NCBI GenBank assembly: GCA_023413555.1
Contig: JAEZPG010000036.1
Coordinates: 1 to 11,185, forward strand
Direction of reading: 5' to 3'
Source of the DNA: Bacillota bacterium
GTDB taxonomy: Bacteria > Bacillota > Clostridia > Lachnospirales > Lachnospiraceae
Length of the DNA stretch: 11,185 bases
In this document: positions 1-6,012 of the stretch, piece by piece
Numbering within the stretch: position 1 is the first letter of the stretch
How the letters are laid out: every line of letters begins with the position of its first letter
Made by a program: the position numbers and the translations under genes
Notes under the pieces: model-generated
Seen by the model: only the letters and a program-made list of their open reading frames with translations
The model's database searches: none
What the model was told of the DNA's origin: nothing

Positions 1-69
1 GGATACATTTATCAAGGCAAGGTAAAAGCATTAGCAGATGCAGCAAGAGAAGCTGGTCTGGAATTCTAG
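1..69 (+). CDS. rplR: 50S ribosomal protein L18, C-terminal 22 residues (partial)
   Basis: The window opens in frame inside a gene whose last 22 codons read GYIYQGKVKALADAAREAGL followed by EF and a TAG stop. This is the characteristic C-terminus of L18, which binds 5S rRNA with L5 in the central protuberance of the large subunit. The start lies outside the window. The position directly before rpsE is the conserved spc-operon order, which supports the call strongly although little of the protein is visible. The rpsE Shine-Dalgarno follows within a few bases, so the two are co-transcribed. Confidence 0.93.
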   Translation, partial: GYIYQGKVKALADAAREAGLEF

Positions 70-86
70 GGCAAGGAGGAAGATTC

Positions 87-596
87 ATGAAACGTGAGAT
101 AATTGATGCTAGTCAATTAGAATTAGAAGATAAAGTAGTATCAATCAAACGTGTTACTAAAGTAGTAAAAGGTGGACGTAACTTCAGATTTACTGCATTA
201 GTTGTTGTTGGTGACAAGAACGGACACGTTGGAGCAGGACTTGGAAAAGCAACAGAAATTCCAGAAGCTATTCGTAAAGGAAAAGAAGATGCAATCAAGA
301 AATTAATCACTGTTCCTCTAACTGAGGTTGGTAGCGTACCACATGATTTCATCGGTAAATTTGGTAGCGCTTCTGTATTACTAAAGAACTCTCAAGAAGG
401 TACTGGTGTTATTGCTGGTGGTCCAGTTCGTAACGTATTAGAATTAGCTGGATACAAGAATATCCGTACTAAATCTTTAGGTTCAAATAACAAGCAAAAC
501 GTAGTTCTTGCAACAATCGAAGGCTTATCTCAGTTAAAGACTCCTGAAGAAGTTGCTAAACTTCGTGGCCTTTCTGTAGAAGAAGTCTTAGGCTAA
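87..596 (+). CDS. rpsE: 30S ribosomal protein S5
   Basis: This is a 169-residue protein, close to the usual 165-167 of bacterial S5. The N-terminal double-stranded-RNA-binding-like fold spans about residues 10-75 and includes the signature GGRNFRFTALVVVGDKNGHV and the following GAGLGKA loop. The C-terminal domain carries the GTGVIAGGPVR segment. S5 helps form the mRNA entry channel and contributes to decoding accuracy together with S4. An AAGGAGG site at 73-79 lies 7 bases before the ATG and fixes the start. It sits 17 bases after the rplR stop and is part of the spc operon. Nothing unusual is visible. Confidence 0.98.
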   Translation: MKREIIDASQLELEDKVVSIKRVTKVVKGGRNFRFTALVVVGDKNGHVGAGLGKATEIPEAIRKGKEDAIKKLITVPLTEVGSVPHDFIGKFGSASVLLKNSQEGTGVIAGGPVRNVLELAGYKNIRTKSLGSNNKQNVVLATIEGLSQLKTPEEVAKLRGLSVEEVLG

Positions 597-644
597 GTCG
601 GAGTTGAACTGTAAAGTTCTGTAAATGTTTAGGAGGTGTCATTT

Positions 645-827
645 GTGGCAGATAAATTAAAGATCACTTTAGTAAAATCTACTATTGGTGCCGTTCCAAA
701 GAACAGAAAGACTGTTGAAGCATTAGGTCTTCGTAAACTTAACAAGACTGTTGAAATGCCAGATAATGCTTCTGTAAGAGGAATGGTTCAACAAGTTAGA
801 CATTTAGTAAAGGTTGAAGAGATATAA
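645..827 (+). CDS. rpmD: 50S ribosomal protein L30
   Basis: This is a 60-residue L30 of normal bacterial length, a single-domain protein of the large subunit. It carries the family pattern of an early KITLVKSTIG strand, then TVEALGLRKLNKTV and a C-terminal VRGMVQQVRHLVKVEE helix-strand. The start is a GTG at 645, giving (M)ADKLKITL. An upstream in-frame GTG at 636 is rejected because it overlaps the Shine-Dalgarno AGGAGGT at 631-637, which is 7 bases from the chosen start. Between rpsE and rplO this is the standard spc-operon position. The 48-base gap after rpsE is slightly longer than between its neighbours. Confidence 0.96.
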   Translation: MADKLKITLVKSTIGAVPKNRKTVEALGLRKLNKTVEMPDNASVRGMVQQVRHLVKVEEI

Positions 828-858
828 TCAATATTAAACTAGTAAGGAGGTGCGCAGG

Positions 859-1299
859 ATGAATTTATCACAATTAAGTCCAGCTGAAGGCTCTAAACAC
901 AGCGACAACTTCAGAAGAGGTCGTGGTCATGCTTCAGGCAATGGTAAGACAGCTGGTAAAGGTCATAAAGGTCAAAAAGCTCGTTCAGGAGCTCCTAGAG
1001 TAGGTTTCGAAGGTGGCCAGATGCCTTTATACAGAAGATTACCTAAGAGAGGTTTTACAAACAGAAATTCACAAGAGATCGTTGGTATCAACGTTGATGT
1101 GTTAAATAGATTTGAAGATGGTGCAGTAGTAACTGTAGAATCTTTAATTGAAATTGGTATTGTAAAGAACCCAAAAGACGGAGTTAAAATCCTAGGAAAT
1201 GGAGAATTAACTAAGAAGCTTGATGTGAAGGTGAATGCTTATAGTGCTGGTGCTGCAGAAAAGATCAAAGCTCTTGGTGGAAATGCTGAGGTGATTTAG
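859..1299 (+). CDS. rplO: 50S ribosomal protein L15
   Basis: This is a 146-residue L15, the standard length. The N-terminal part is a basic, glycine-rich extension (residues about 18-45, with GRGHASGNGKTAGKGHKGQ) that threads into 23S rRNA. It is followed by the GFEGGQMPLYRRLPKRGF motif typical of L15 and a globular C-terminal domain. The ATG at 859 is preceded by AAGGAGGT (844-851) with a 7-base spacer. A GTG at 850 in the same frame overlaps that site and is not the start. One base separates its stop from secY, so translation of the two is very likely coupled; the secY ribosome-binding site GAGGTGA lies inside the last codons of rplO. Confidence 0.98.
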   Translation: MNLSQLSPAEGSKHSDNFRRGRGHASGNGKTAGKGHKGQKARSGAPRVGFEGGQMPLYRRLPKRGFTNRNSQEIVGINVDVLNRFEDGAVVTVESLIEIGIVKNPKDGVKILGNGELTKKLDVKVNAYSAGAAEKIKALGGNAEVI

Positions 1300-1300
1300 T

Positions 1301-2638
1301 ATGTTTGATACGGTCCGAAATGCTTTTAAAATAAAAGACATAAGAGGGAAAATTCTATTTACCTTTGTAGCACTTCTTATTGTAAGACTTGGATCTCAGT
1401 TACCGCTCTATAAAATCAGTGAGACAGCTGCCGATGTATTCGGCAGCAATGATTCACTTCAATTTTTTGATACTTTAACAGGTGGTTCATTGTCAAGTTT
1501 ATCTATCTTTGCATTGAATATCTCACCTTACATTACTGCATCTATCATAATGCAGCTGTTGACAATCGCTATTCCAAGCTTAGAAGAATTGCATAAAGAT
1601 GGTGAAAATGGAAGAAAGAAAATTGCTTCCTATACTAGATACATGACGATAGTGTTAGCTTTAATTGAAGGTACTGCTATGGCAATCGGATTTTCCTCCG
1701 GTAGCAATCCTAAGTTAATGTTAACTAGCGTTACCGATTACATTATTGTAGTCAGTGCATTAGTAGCCGGATCTGCATTTTTAATGTGGTTAGGTGAGAA
1801 AATTAACGACAGAGGAATAGGAAATGGTATTTCTATCATCTTGGCAATTAACATTCTTGCAAAGGTACCAGAGGATATCTATCGATTAGTTGTAAACTAT
1901 GTAATTACACCACCGGATATGGTAAAGAAAATCATTGCAGTTGTCTTAATCGTTGGCATTTTGGTTGCATTGGTATTTTTGATCAACCTCCTAAATGGTG
2001 GAGAGAGAAGAATTCCTGTACAGTATGCTAAAAAGGTGCAAGGAAGAAAAATGGTAGGTGGACAAACCTCCCATATCCCATTAAAGGTTAATACGGCTGG
2101 AGTTATCCCAGTTATCTTTGCAAGTTCCATTATGTCCTTCCCAGGCTTAATCGCAGGTTTCTTTAACGTTCAGGCAGCATCTGGAGCAGGTGCAAGTATT
2201 GGACAAAAGATTTTGAAGCTATTAAGTTCCGGTTCTTGGTTTAACATTAGAAGTCTTGGAGAGTTTAAGTATTCTATCGGTATGCTTATTTATTTAGCAC
2301 TATTAATATTCTTTGCTTACTTCTATACAACGATTACCTTTAATCCGGCAGAAGTTGCAAACAACATGAAAAAGAATGGCGGATTTGTTCCTGGTATTCG
2401 TCCAGGTAAACCTACTTCCGATTTCTTGAATAAAGTACTAAATAATATCGTATTTATTGGTGCTGTAGGACTTGCAATTGTATGTGTAATTCCTATTCTT
2501 GTACAAGGTATTACTGGAGCACAAGTTTCATTTGGTGGAACTTCCCTTATCATTATCGTGGGTGTTGTTCTTGAAACCGTGAAGCAGATAGAATCACAGA
2601 TGTTGGTTCGCCATTATAAAGGATTTCTAAATGACTAA
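1301..2638 (+). CDS. secY: Protein translocase channel subunit SecY
   Basis: This is a 445-residue polytopic membrane protein and the central pore of the Sec translocon, working with SecE, SecG and SecA. About ten hydrophobic segments are visible, near residues 18-36, 66-90, 113-132, 146-163, 175-190, 207-230, 262-288, 322-345, 380-400 and 408-428. Family signatures are present: NISPYITASIIMQLL at residues 73-87 (plug and second segment) and GFVPGIRPGKPT at 361-372 in the cytoplasmic loop. The GERRIPVQYAKK loop at 234-245 is typical of the SecA- and ribosome-contacting C4/C5 region. It starts one base after rplO and is the last gene before a strong terminator, so the upstream unit seems to end here. 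Confidence 0.98.
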   Translation: MFDTVRNAFKIKDIRGKILFTFVALLIVRLGSQLPLYKISETAADVFGSNDSLQFFDTLTGGSLSSLSIFALNISPYITASIIMQLLTIAIPSLEELHKDGENGRKKIASYTRYMTIVLALIEGTAMAIGFSSGSNPKLMLTSVTDYIIVVSALVAGSAFLMWLGEKINDRGIGNGISIILAINILAKVPEDIYRLVVNYVITPPDMVKKIIAVVLIVGILVALVFLINLLNGGERRIPVQYAKKVQGRKMVGGQTSHIPLKVNTAGVIPVIFASSIMSFPGLIAGFFNVQAASGAGASIGQKILKLLSSGSWFNIRSLGEFKYSIGMLIYLALLIFFAYFYTTITFNPAEVANNMKKNGGFVPGIRPGKPTSDFLNKVLNNIVFIGAVGLAIVCVIPILVQGITGAQVSFGGTSLIIIVGVVLETVKQIESQMLVRHYKGFLND

Positions 2639-2653
2639 ATAGATTTTCTACAT

Positions 2654-2700
2654 AAGAAGACCATCGCTTGATTTTTAAGCGATGGGTTCTTGTGTTTTTT
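2654..2700 (+). terminator. Rho-independent terminator after secY
   Basis: A perfect 9-bp stem CCATCGCTT (2661-2669) / AAGCGATGG (2677-2685) closes a 7-base loop. It is extended below a small internal loop by AAGAA (2654-2658) pairing with TTCTT (2687-2691). A run of six T follows at 2695-2700. It lies 15 bases after the secY stop and should end the rplR-to-secY transcript, separating it from adk. In many other Firmicutes secY and adk are transcribed together without a gap. Confidence 0.88.
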
Positions 2701-2752
2701 AGATATTTAGTGGATAATAGTTAAAAATGTAAGAAACGTACAAAAAGATTGG

Positions 2753-2883
2753 AAAGTGAATAGTGAAAAGGGTAAAGCAAATATAGTTGAATCCATTTTA
2801 TATTCTATGAATAGTCAGTATATAGAATGTCCATAATGTAAATAAGTGGTATAACATGCTCTTCGCTTTTCACTGTTCACTTT
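2753..2883. repeat. AT-rich inverted-repeat element between secY and adk
   Basis: Most of the 316-base gap between secY and adk has no coding sign. It contains two 18-base arms, AAAGTGAATAGTGAAAAG (2753-2770) and CTTTTCACTGTTCACTTT (2866-2883), that pair along their whole length with one G-T wobble and enclose 95 bases. Within them ATTCTAT (2802-2808) pairs with ATAGAAT (2822-2828). The 3' arm is built of the repeated unit TTCAC. The size and terminal arms resemble a small non-autonomous element (MITE-like), but I see no target-site duplication. Alternatively it is a structured leader of adk. A possible but weak promoter is TTGTGT (2690-2695), 17 bases, GATAAT (2713-2718). Confidence 0.45.
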
Positions 2884-2954
2884 TCACAGACACTGAATAT
2901 GCTTGAATTAACAAATTGTTATATTAAATATTGCTCAAATGGAGGATTTTGTTA

Positions 2955-3599
2955 ATGAAAATAGTGATGTTGGGGGCTCCTGGTGCCGGTAAAGGAACAC
3001 AGGCAAAGAAAATCTCTGAAAAGTTTTCTATACCTCATATTTCCACCGGAGATATCTTCAGGGCAAACATTAAAAATGGTACTGAGCTTGGTAAAAAAGC
3101 TAAAGTTTATATGGATCAGGGCTTATTAGTGCCAGATGAATTAGTAGTAGATCTTGTAGTAGACCGTCTGAAACAGGAAGATTGTAAGAATGGCTACATT
3201 CTGGATGGATTCCCACGTACCATTCCACAGGCTGAAGCGCTGGACAATGCATTAACTGCCATTGGTGAGAAGATGGACTATGCAATTAATATTGAAGTAC
3301 CAGATGACTATATCATCAATCGTATGGCAGGCCGTCGTGCTTGTGTATCTTGCGGTGGTACCTATCACATTGTAAATATTCCTACCAAGGTAGAAGGTAT
3401 CTGCGATGTATGTGGTGGAACTCTTATTTTAAGAGAGGATGATAAGCCGGAAACTGTTAAAAAACGTCTGGATGTGTACCATGAACAAACACAGCCATTA
3501 GTAGATTATTATCAAGGAAAAGGCATTTTAGTGGATGTAGATGGAACCAAAGATTTGCTGGACCTATTTAATGAAATCATTGATATATTACAGAATTAA
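2955..3599 (+). CDS. adk: Adenylate kinase, zinc-binding LID type
   Basis: This 214-residue kinase catalyses ATP + AMP = 2 ADP in the cytoplasm and keeps the adenylate pool balanced. The P-loop GAPGAGKGT is at residues 7-15, the AMP-binding segment has STGDIFR at 30-36, and DGFPRT is at 84-89. The LID domain (about 126-163) carries four cysteines, C130-x2-C133 and C150-x2-C153, the structural-zinc pattern of many Gram-positive enzymes. The start is the ATG at 2955, 9 bases after GGAGG (2941-2945). An in-frame ATG-less extension back to 2931 would run through the Shine-Dalgarno and is rejected. The gene follows a 316-base gap with a terminator, so it probably has its own promoter, and leads into map. 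Confidence 0.97.
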   Translation: MKIVMLGAPGAGKGTQAKKISEKFSIPHISTGDIFRANIKNGTELGKKAKVYMDQGLLVPDELVVDLVVDRLKQEDCKNGYILDGFPRTIPQAEALDNALTAIGEKMDYAINIEVPDDYIINRMAGRRACVSCGGTYHIVNIPTKVEGICDVCGGTLILREDDKPETVKKRLDVYHEQTQPLVDYYQGKGILVDVDGTKDLLDLFNEIIDILQN

Positions 3600-3618
3600 T
3601 AGCAGGTGACCACATATT

Positions 3619-4374
3619 ATGTCAGTAACGATAAAATCAAAACATGAGATAGAACTGATGCGCGAGGCGGGAAAGATTCTGGCTGCAGTGCACGAAGAGT
3701 TAGAACATTTTTTAAAACCAGGGCTTACTACCTATGAAGTAGATAAAAAAGGATATGATCTGATTAAGAGTTATCACTGTATTCCTTCCTTTTTAAACTA
3801 TAATGGATATCCAGCTTCCATCTGTGTATCCATCAATGATGAGGTAGTACACGGAATTCCAAGCAAGAAACGAATTATCCAAGAGGGTGATATTGTCAGC
3901 CTGGATGCTGGTGTAATTTACAAAGGATATCAATCTGATGCAGCTAGAACCCATGCTGTAGGTGATGTAAGCGAAGAGGCAAAGCGTCTGATAGAAGTGA
4001 CGAGACAAAGCTTCTTTGAAGGTATCAAGCTTGCTAAAGCTGGCAATCATCTTCATGATATTTCCGCTGCAATTGAAGATTATGTAGTAGCTCATGGATT
4101 TACCTGTGTTAGAGATCTAGTAGGACATGGTATCGGCAAAGAACTGCATGAAGAGCCACAGATTCCTAATTTCAGACAGAAGACCAGAGGGATTCGTCTG
4201 CAACCAGGTATGACACTGGCGATTGAACCAATGGTAAATATCGGCCGATGCGATGTATGCTGGCTGGATGATGACTGGACTGTTGTAACTGAGGATGAAT
4301 CCTTATCTGCCCACTACGAGAACACAGTGTTAATTACTGAGGGAGAGCCAGAGATTCTTAGCTTGAACAAATAG
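3619..4374 (+). CDS. map: Methionine aminopeptidase, type I
   Basis: This 251-residue metalloprotease removes the initiator methionine from new proteins after deformylation. All expected active-site residues are visible: H79 in VVHGIP, metal ligands D96 (SLDAG), D107 (QSDAAR), H170 (GHGIG), E203 (IEPM) and E234 (HYENT), and the second catalytic H177 in LHEEP. The length and lack of an N-terminal SH3 or zinc extension match the short bacterial Ia form. AGGTGA at 3604-3609 serves as a modest ribosome-binding site, 9 bases from the ATG. It starts 19 bases after adk and precedes the KOW protein, which implies one transcript with adk and infA. Confidence 0.97.
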   Translation: MSVTIKSKHEIELMREAGKILAAVHEELEHFLKPGLTTYEVDKKGYDLIKSYHCIPSFLNYNGYPASICVSINDEVVHGIPSKKRIIQEGDIVSLDAGVIYKGYQSDAARTHAVGDVSEEAKRLIEVTRQSFFEGIKLAKAGNHLHDISAAIEDYVVAHGFTCVRDLVGHGIGKELHEEPQIPNFRQKTRGIRLQPGMTLAIEPMVNIGRCDVCWLDDDWTVVTEDESLSAHYENTVLITEGEPEILSLNK

Positions 4375-4392
4375 TAAAGTAGGGTACAGATA

Positions 4393-4656
4393 ATGGAGAA
4401 TTTTAAAATAGGTACAGTAGTTAAATCAATAGCTGGACATGATAAAAACAATCTTTTTGTAATAATAAATGTCGAAAATGAATATGTATATCTTGTGGAT
4501 GGAAAGTGTAGATCTTTGGTTAAACCCAAAAAGAAAAAGGTCAAACATGTACAGTATGTTGCAGATTCTAAAGAATTTGAACTGCTTGAGCAGAACACGG
4601 GAAGTCTTCTAGATGCTCATATTCGAAAAATTATCCATAAAACAATATCAAAATAA
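4393..4656 (+). CDS. Small KOW-domain RNA-binding protein (L14e-like)
   Basis: This 87-residue, lysine-rich protein begins with FKIGTVVKSIAGHDKNNLFV, the pattern of a KOW/SH3-like barrel (G-x-V-V-x-S-x-A-G-H-D). Residues 31-40 (YVYLVDGKCR) give the next strands, and a run of lysines follows (KPKKKKVKHV). The family is annotated in Firmicutes as a KOW domain or L14e/L6e/L27e-like protein and often sits between map and infA, as here. Its exact role is not established; binding rRNA or the ribosome is the reasonable inference. The ribosome-binding site is weak (AGGG, 8 bases before the ATG), and it starts 18 bases after map, suggesting modest, coupled translation. Confidence 0.85.
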   Translation: MENFKIGTVVKSIAGHDKNNLFVIINVENEYVYLVDGKCRSLVKPKKKKVKHVQYVADSKEFELLEQNTGSLLDAHIRKIIHKTISK

Positions 4657-4691
4657 GATATTAGGTCAAGTTATGATTTAGGAGGTAAAAG

Positions 4692-4910
4692 ATGTCAAAG
4701 ACTGACGTAGTTGAAGTTGAAGGTACAGTATTAGAAAAATTGCCAAACGCAATGTTTCAGGTTGAATTGGAAAATGGTCACAAGGTGTTAGCACACATTA
4801 GTGGCAAACTAAGAATGAACTTTATTCGTATTCTGCCAGGAGATAAGGTTACAATTGAGCTTTCTCCATATGACTTAACAAAAGGCAGAATTATTTGGCG
4901 TGATAAGTAA
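4692..4910 (+). CDS. infA: Translation initiation factor IF-1
   Basis: This is a 72-residue protein, exactly the usual IF-1 length. It is a single S1-like OB fold, with VVEVEGTVLEKLPNAMFQVE, then NGHKVLAHISGKLRMNFIRI and LPGDKVTIELSPYDLTKGRI in order. It occupies the A site of the 30S subunit during initiation and assists IF-2 and IF-3. GGAGGT at 4681-4686 lies just before the ATG. It is 35 bases after the KOW gene and is followed by a 70-base gap that holds a promoter for rpmJ and downstream genes. Confidence 0.98.
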   Translation: MSKTDVVEVEGTVLEKLPNAMFQVELENGHKVLAHISGKLRMNFIRILPGDKVTIELSPYDLTKGRIIWRDK

Positions 4911-4915
4911 ATTTT

Positions 4916-4955
4916 CACTTGCCTTTCTATCGTGAATTTGATATAATAGCAAGTG
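4916..4955 (+). promoter_or_regulatory. Sigma-A-type promoter inside an inverted repeat, upstream of rpmJ
   Basis: TTGCCT (4919-4924), a 17-base spacer and a perfect TATAAT (4942-4947) form a good housekeeping promoter; transcription would begin near 4953-4956. The perfect repeat CACTTGC (4916-4922) / GCAAGTG (4949-4955) brackets it, touching the -35 box on one side and the start region on the other. The promoter would feed rpmJ and, through the long leader, the alpha operon, independently of the adk-infA unit. The repeat could be an operator, or chance; its function is not known. Confidence 0.6.
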
Positions 4956-4980
4956 GACTTTTTGAAAGGAGAGATTTACT

Positions 4981-5094
4981 GTGAAAGTAAGATCATCAGT
5001 CAAACCGATTTGCGAAAAATGCAAAATCATTAAAAGAAAAGGATCTATCAGAGTAATCTGCGAAAATCCAAAACACAAACAAAGACAAGGCTAA
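4981..5094 (+). CDS. rpmJ: 50S ribosomal protein L36, zinc-binding form
   Basis: A short gene of 37 codons plus stop, reading (M)KVRSSVKPICEKCKIIKRKG then SIRVICENPKHKQRQG. The zinc ligands C11, C14, C27 and H32 of the C+ form of L36 are all present, and 37 residues is the canonical length. The start is GTG at 4981, with AAGGAGA (4966-4972) 8 bases upstream. L36 sits near the peptidyl-transferase side of 23S rRNA. It is preceded by its own promoter. In most bacteria rpsM follows within tens of bases, but here a gap of about 530 bases separates them. Confidence 0.96.
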   Translation: MKVRSSVKPICEKCKIIKRKGSIRVICENPKHKQRQG

Positions 5095-5149
5095 TTACAA
5101 TACCACGGCTGTGATATTGTTTATGAATTCATAGAATATATTATTTTGT

Positions 5150-5201
5150 AAAAAAGAGATGGAGTTCTGCATTTTTTTGGAAGCAACTCCCTCCCTATTT
5201 T
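5150..5201 (+). terminator. Hairpin after rpmJ, possible (partial) terminator
   Basis: A 17-base arm (5150-5166, AAAAAAGAGATGGAGTT) can pair with 5185-5201 (AACTCCCTCCCTATTTT) at 14 of 17 positions. The core is a perfect GGAGTT/AACTCC. A-rich and T-rich flanks on the two sides give it a bidirectional terminator appearance. The T run after the stem is interrupted, so termination may be partial, which would make it an attenuator between rpmJ and the alpha operon. Its CCTCC (5190-5194) is also complementary to the rpsM GGAGG site. Confidence 0.4.
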
Positions 5202-5608
5202 ATTCTTAAGATATTAGTTCAGAATTCCATATAGATATTATATAGCCAGTCTTGCTTTCTGTGTTACAATCTGCCGAATTGGCAAGCACAAGGTGCTTTG
5301 AATTAATGAGGCGAACAGCATTAATTCACATTGTGATATTATGGATGTGAGCAGTTGAACTTAGTAAAGTGAGTACTGCTACGTTTTAGTTTTCCGACTA
5401 TGGAAACTAATGCTCTTAATAGGAGCATCATAATTTAAAGCGGCTGCATGTAGTGAAACACTTGGATGTGTTGTCATTACAAAAAAAAGTATTAAGACTA
5501 TCTTAATGCTCTCTCGTTAAGAAAAATTAGTACTTATTAGTATGCGTTTGATTTAATAGAATTAGACGCTGGTATTTTTAAAGATTTATATCATATTGAA
5601 AATTTTGT
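5202..5608 (+). promoter_or_regulatory. Hairpin-rich leader of the alpha operon (candidate structured RNA)
   Basis: No coding frame is visible in this stretch upstream of rpsM. Reading the + strand gives a row of local stems: TGCC/GGCA (5272-5284), AAGCAC/GTGCTT with a 3-base loop (5284-5298), TGAATTAATG/CATTAATTCA (5299-5328), AGCAGT/ACTGCT (5350-5380), TTAGTTT(T)CC/GGAAACTAA (5386-5410), TGCTC/GAGCA (5411-5427), a 13-bp stem with one bulge (5449-5481), AGTATTAAGA/TCTTAATGCT (5488-5510) and GCGTTTGATT/AATTAGACGC (5544-5569). Several use G-U pairs, which favours RNA over DNA-level palindromes. I do not recognise a known class: RNase P, tmRNA, SRP RNA and T-box hallmarks are absent. Known alpha operons are autoregulated by S4, so an S4- or S13-responsive leader is a reasonable hypothesis. 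Confidence 0.55.
5481..5510 (-). terminator. Terminator-shaped hairpin pointing leftwards
   Basis: The 10-bp stem AGTATTAAGA (5488-5497) / TCTTAATGCT (5501-5510) has an A8 run immediately on its left (5481-5488). Read on the minus strand this is a stem followed by a T8 tract, the shape of an intrinsic terminator for leftward transcription. No minus-strand gene lies to the right of it within the alpha operon, so it would act only on antisense transcripts, or the stem may simply belong to the + strand leader. Confidence 0.35.
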
Positions 5609-5625
5609 GGAGGTGTAAAGCGCAC

Positions 5626-5994
5626 ATGGCTCGTATCAATGGTGTAGATTTACCAAGAGAAAAACGTGTTGAAATCGGACTTACTTATATCTATGGTATC
5701 GGTAGAGTAAGCTCCAATCGTATCCTTGCTGCTGCTAACGTTAATCCGGACACTCGTGTTAGAGATTTAACTGATGAAGAAGTTGCAAGAATTCGTGATA
5801 TTATTGACGAATCACAAACTGTTGAAGGTGATTTACGTAGAGAAATCGCTCTTAATATTAAAAGATTACAAGAAATTGGATGCTACAGAGGAATTCGTCA
5901 TAGAAAAGGTCTTCCTGTTCGTGGACAGAAGACTAAGACAAACGCAAGAACAAGAAAAGGTCCTAAGCGTACAGTAGCTAACAAGAAGAAATAA
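5626..5994 (+). CDS. rpsM: 30S ribosomal protein S13
   Basis: This is a 122-residue S13, usual length. It begins MARINGVDLPREKRVEIGLT, with the helix-two-turns-helix region containing YGIGRVSSNRIL. It ends in the basic tail GIRHRKGLPVRGQKTKTNAR followed by TRKGPKR, which reaches into the decoding site and contacts P-site tRNA. The start is the ATG at 5626. GGAGGT (5609-5614) lies 11 bases upstream, a slightly long spacer. An upstream in-frame start near 5596 would translate through the Shine-Dalgarno and add residues unlike S13, so it is rejected. It is the first gene of the alpha operon and follows the structured leader. Confidence 0.98.
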   Translation: MARINGVDLPREKRVEIGLTYIYGIGRVSSNRILAAANVNPDTRVRDLTDEEVARIRDIIDESQTVEGDLRREIALNIKRLQEIGCYRGIRHRKGLPVRGQKTKTNARTRKGPKRTVANKKK

Positions 5995-6012
5995 TATTAG
6001 GAGGGTATGTTA

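Noticed and set aside
636..644. Earlier GTG start for rpmD adding three residues
   Set aside because: It overlaps the Shine-Dalgarno; the GTG at 645 has correct spacing and gives standard L30.
2903..2930. Promoter TTGAAT-16-TAAATA just before adk
   Set aside because: The -10 box matches only three of six bases and the region is so AT-rich that such words are expected; too weak to list.
5159..5209. Short open frame in the rpmJ-rpsM gap that starts with ATGGAG and ends at TAA after 16 codons
   Set aside because: It lies within the hairpin after rpmJ, has no ribosome-binding site and no recognisable sequence; a leader peptide cannot be supported.
5202..5608. RNase P RNA, tmRNA, SRP RNA or T-box leader in the rpmJ-rpsM gap
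   Set aside because: None of their conserved sequence blocks could be found by reading either strand.
5774..5977. 67-codon + strand frame inside rpsM
   Set aside because: It is an out-of-frame shadow wholly within a clear S13 gene.
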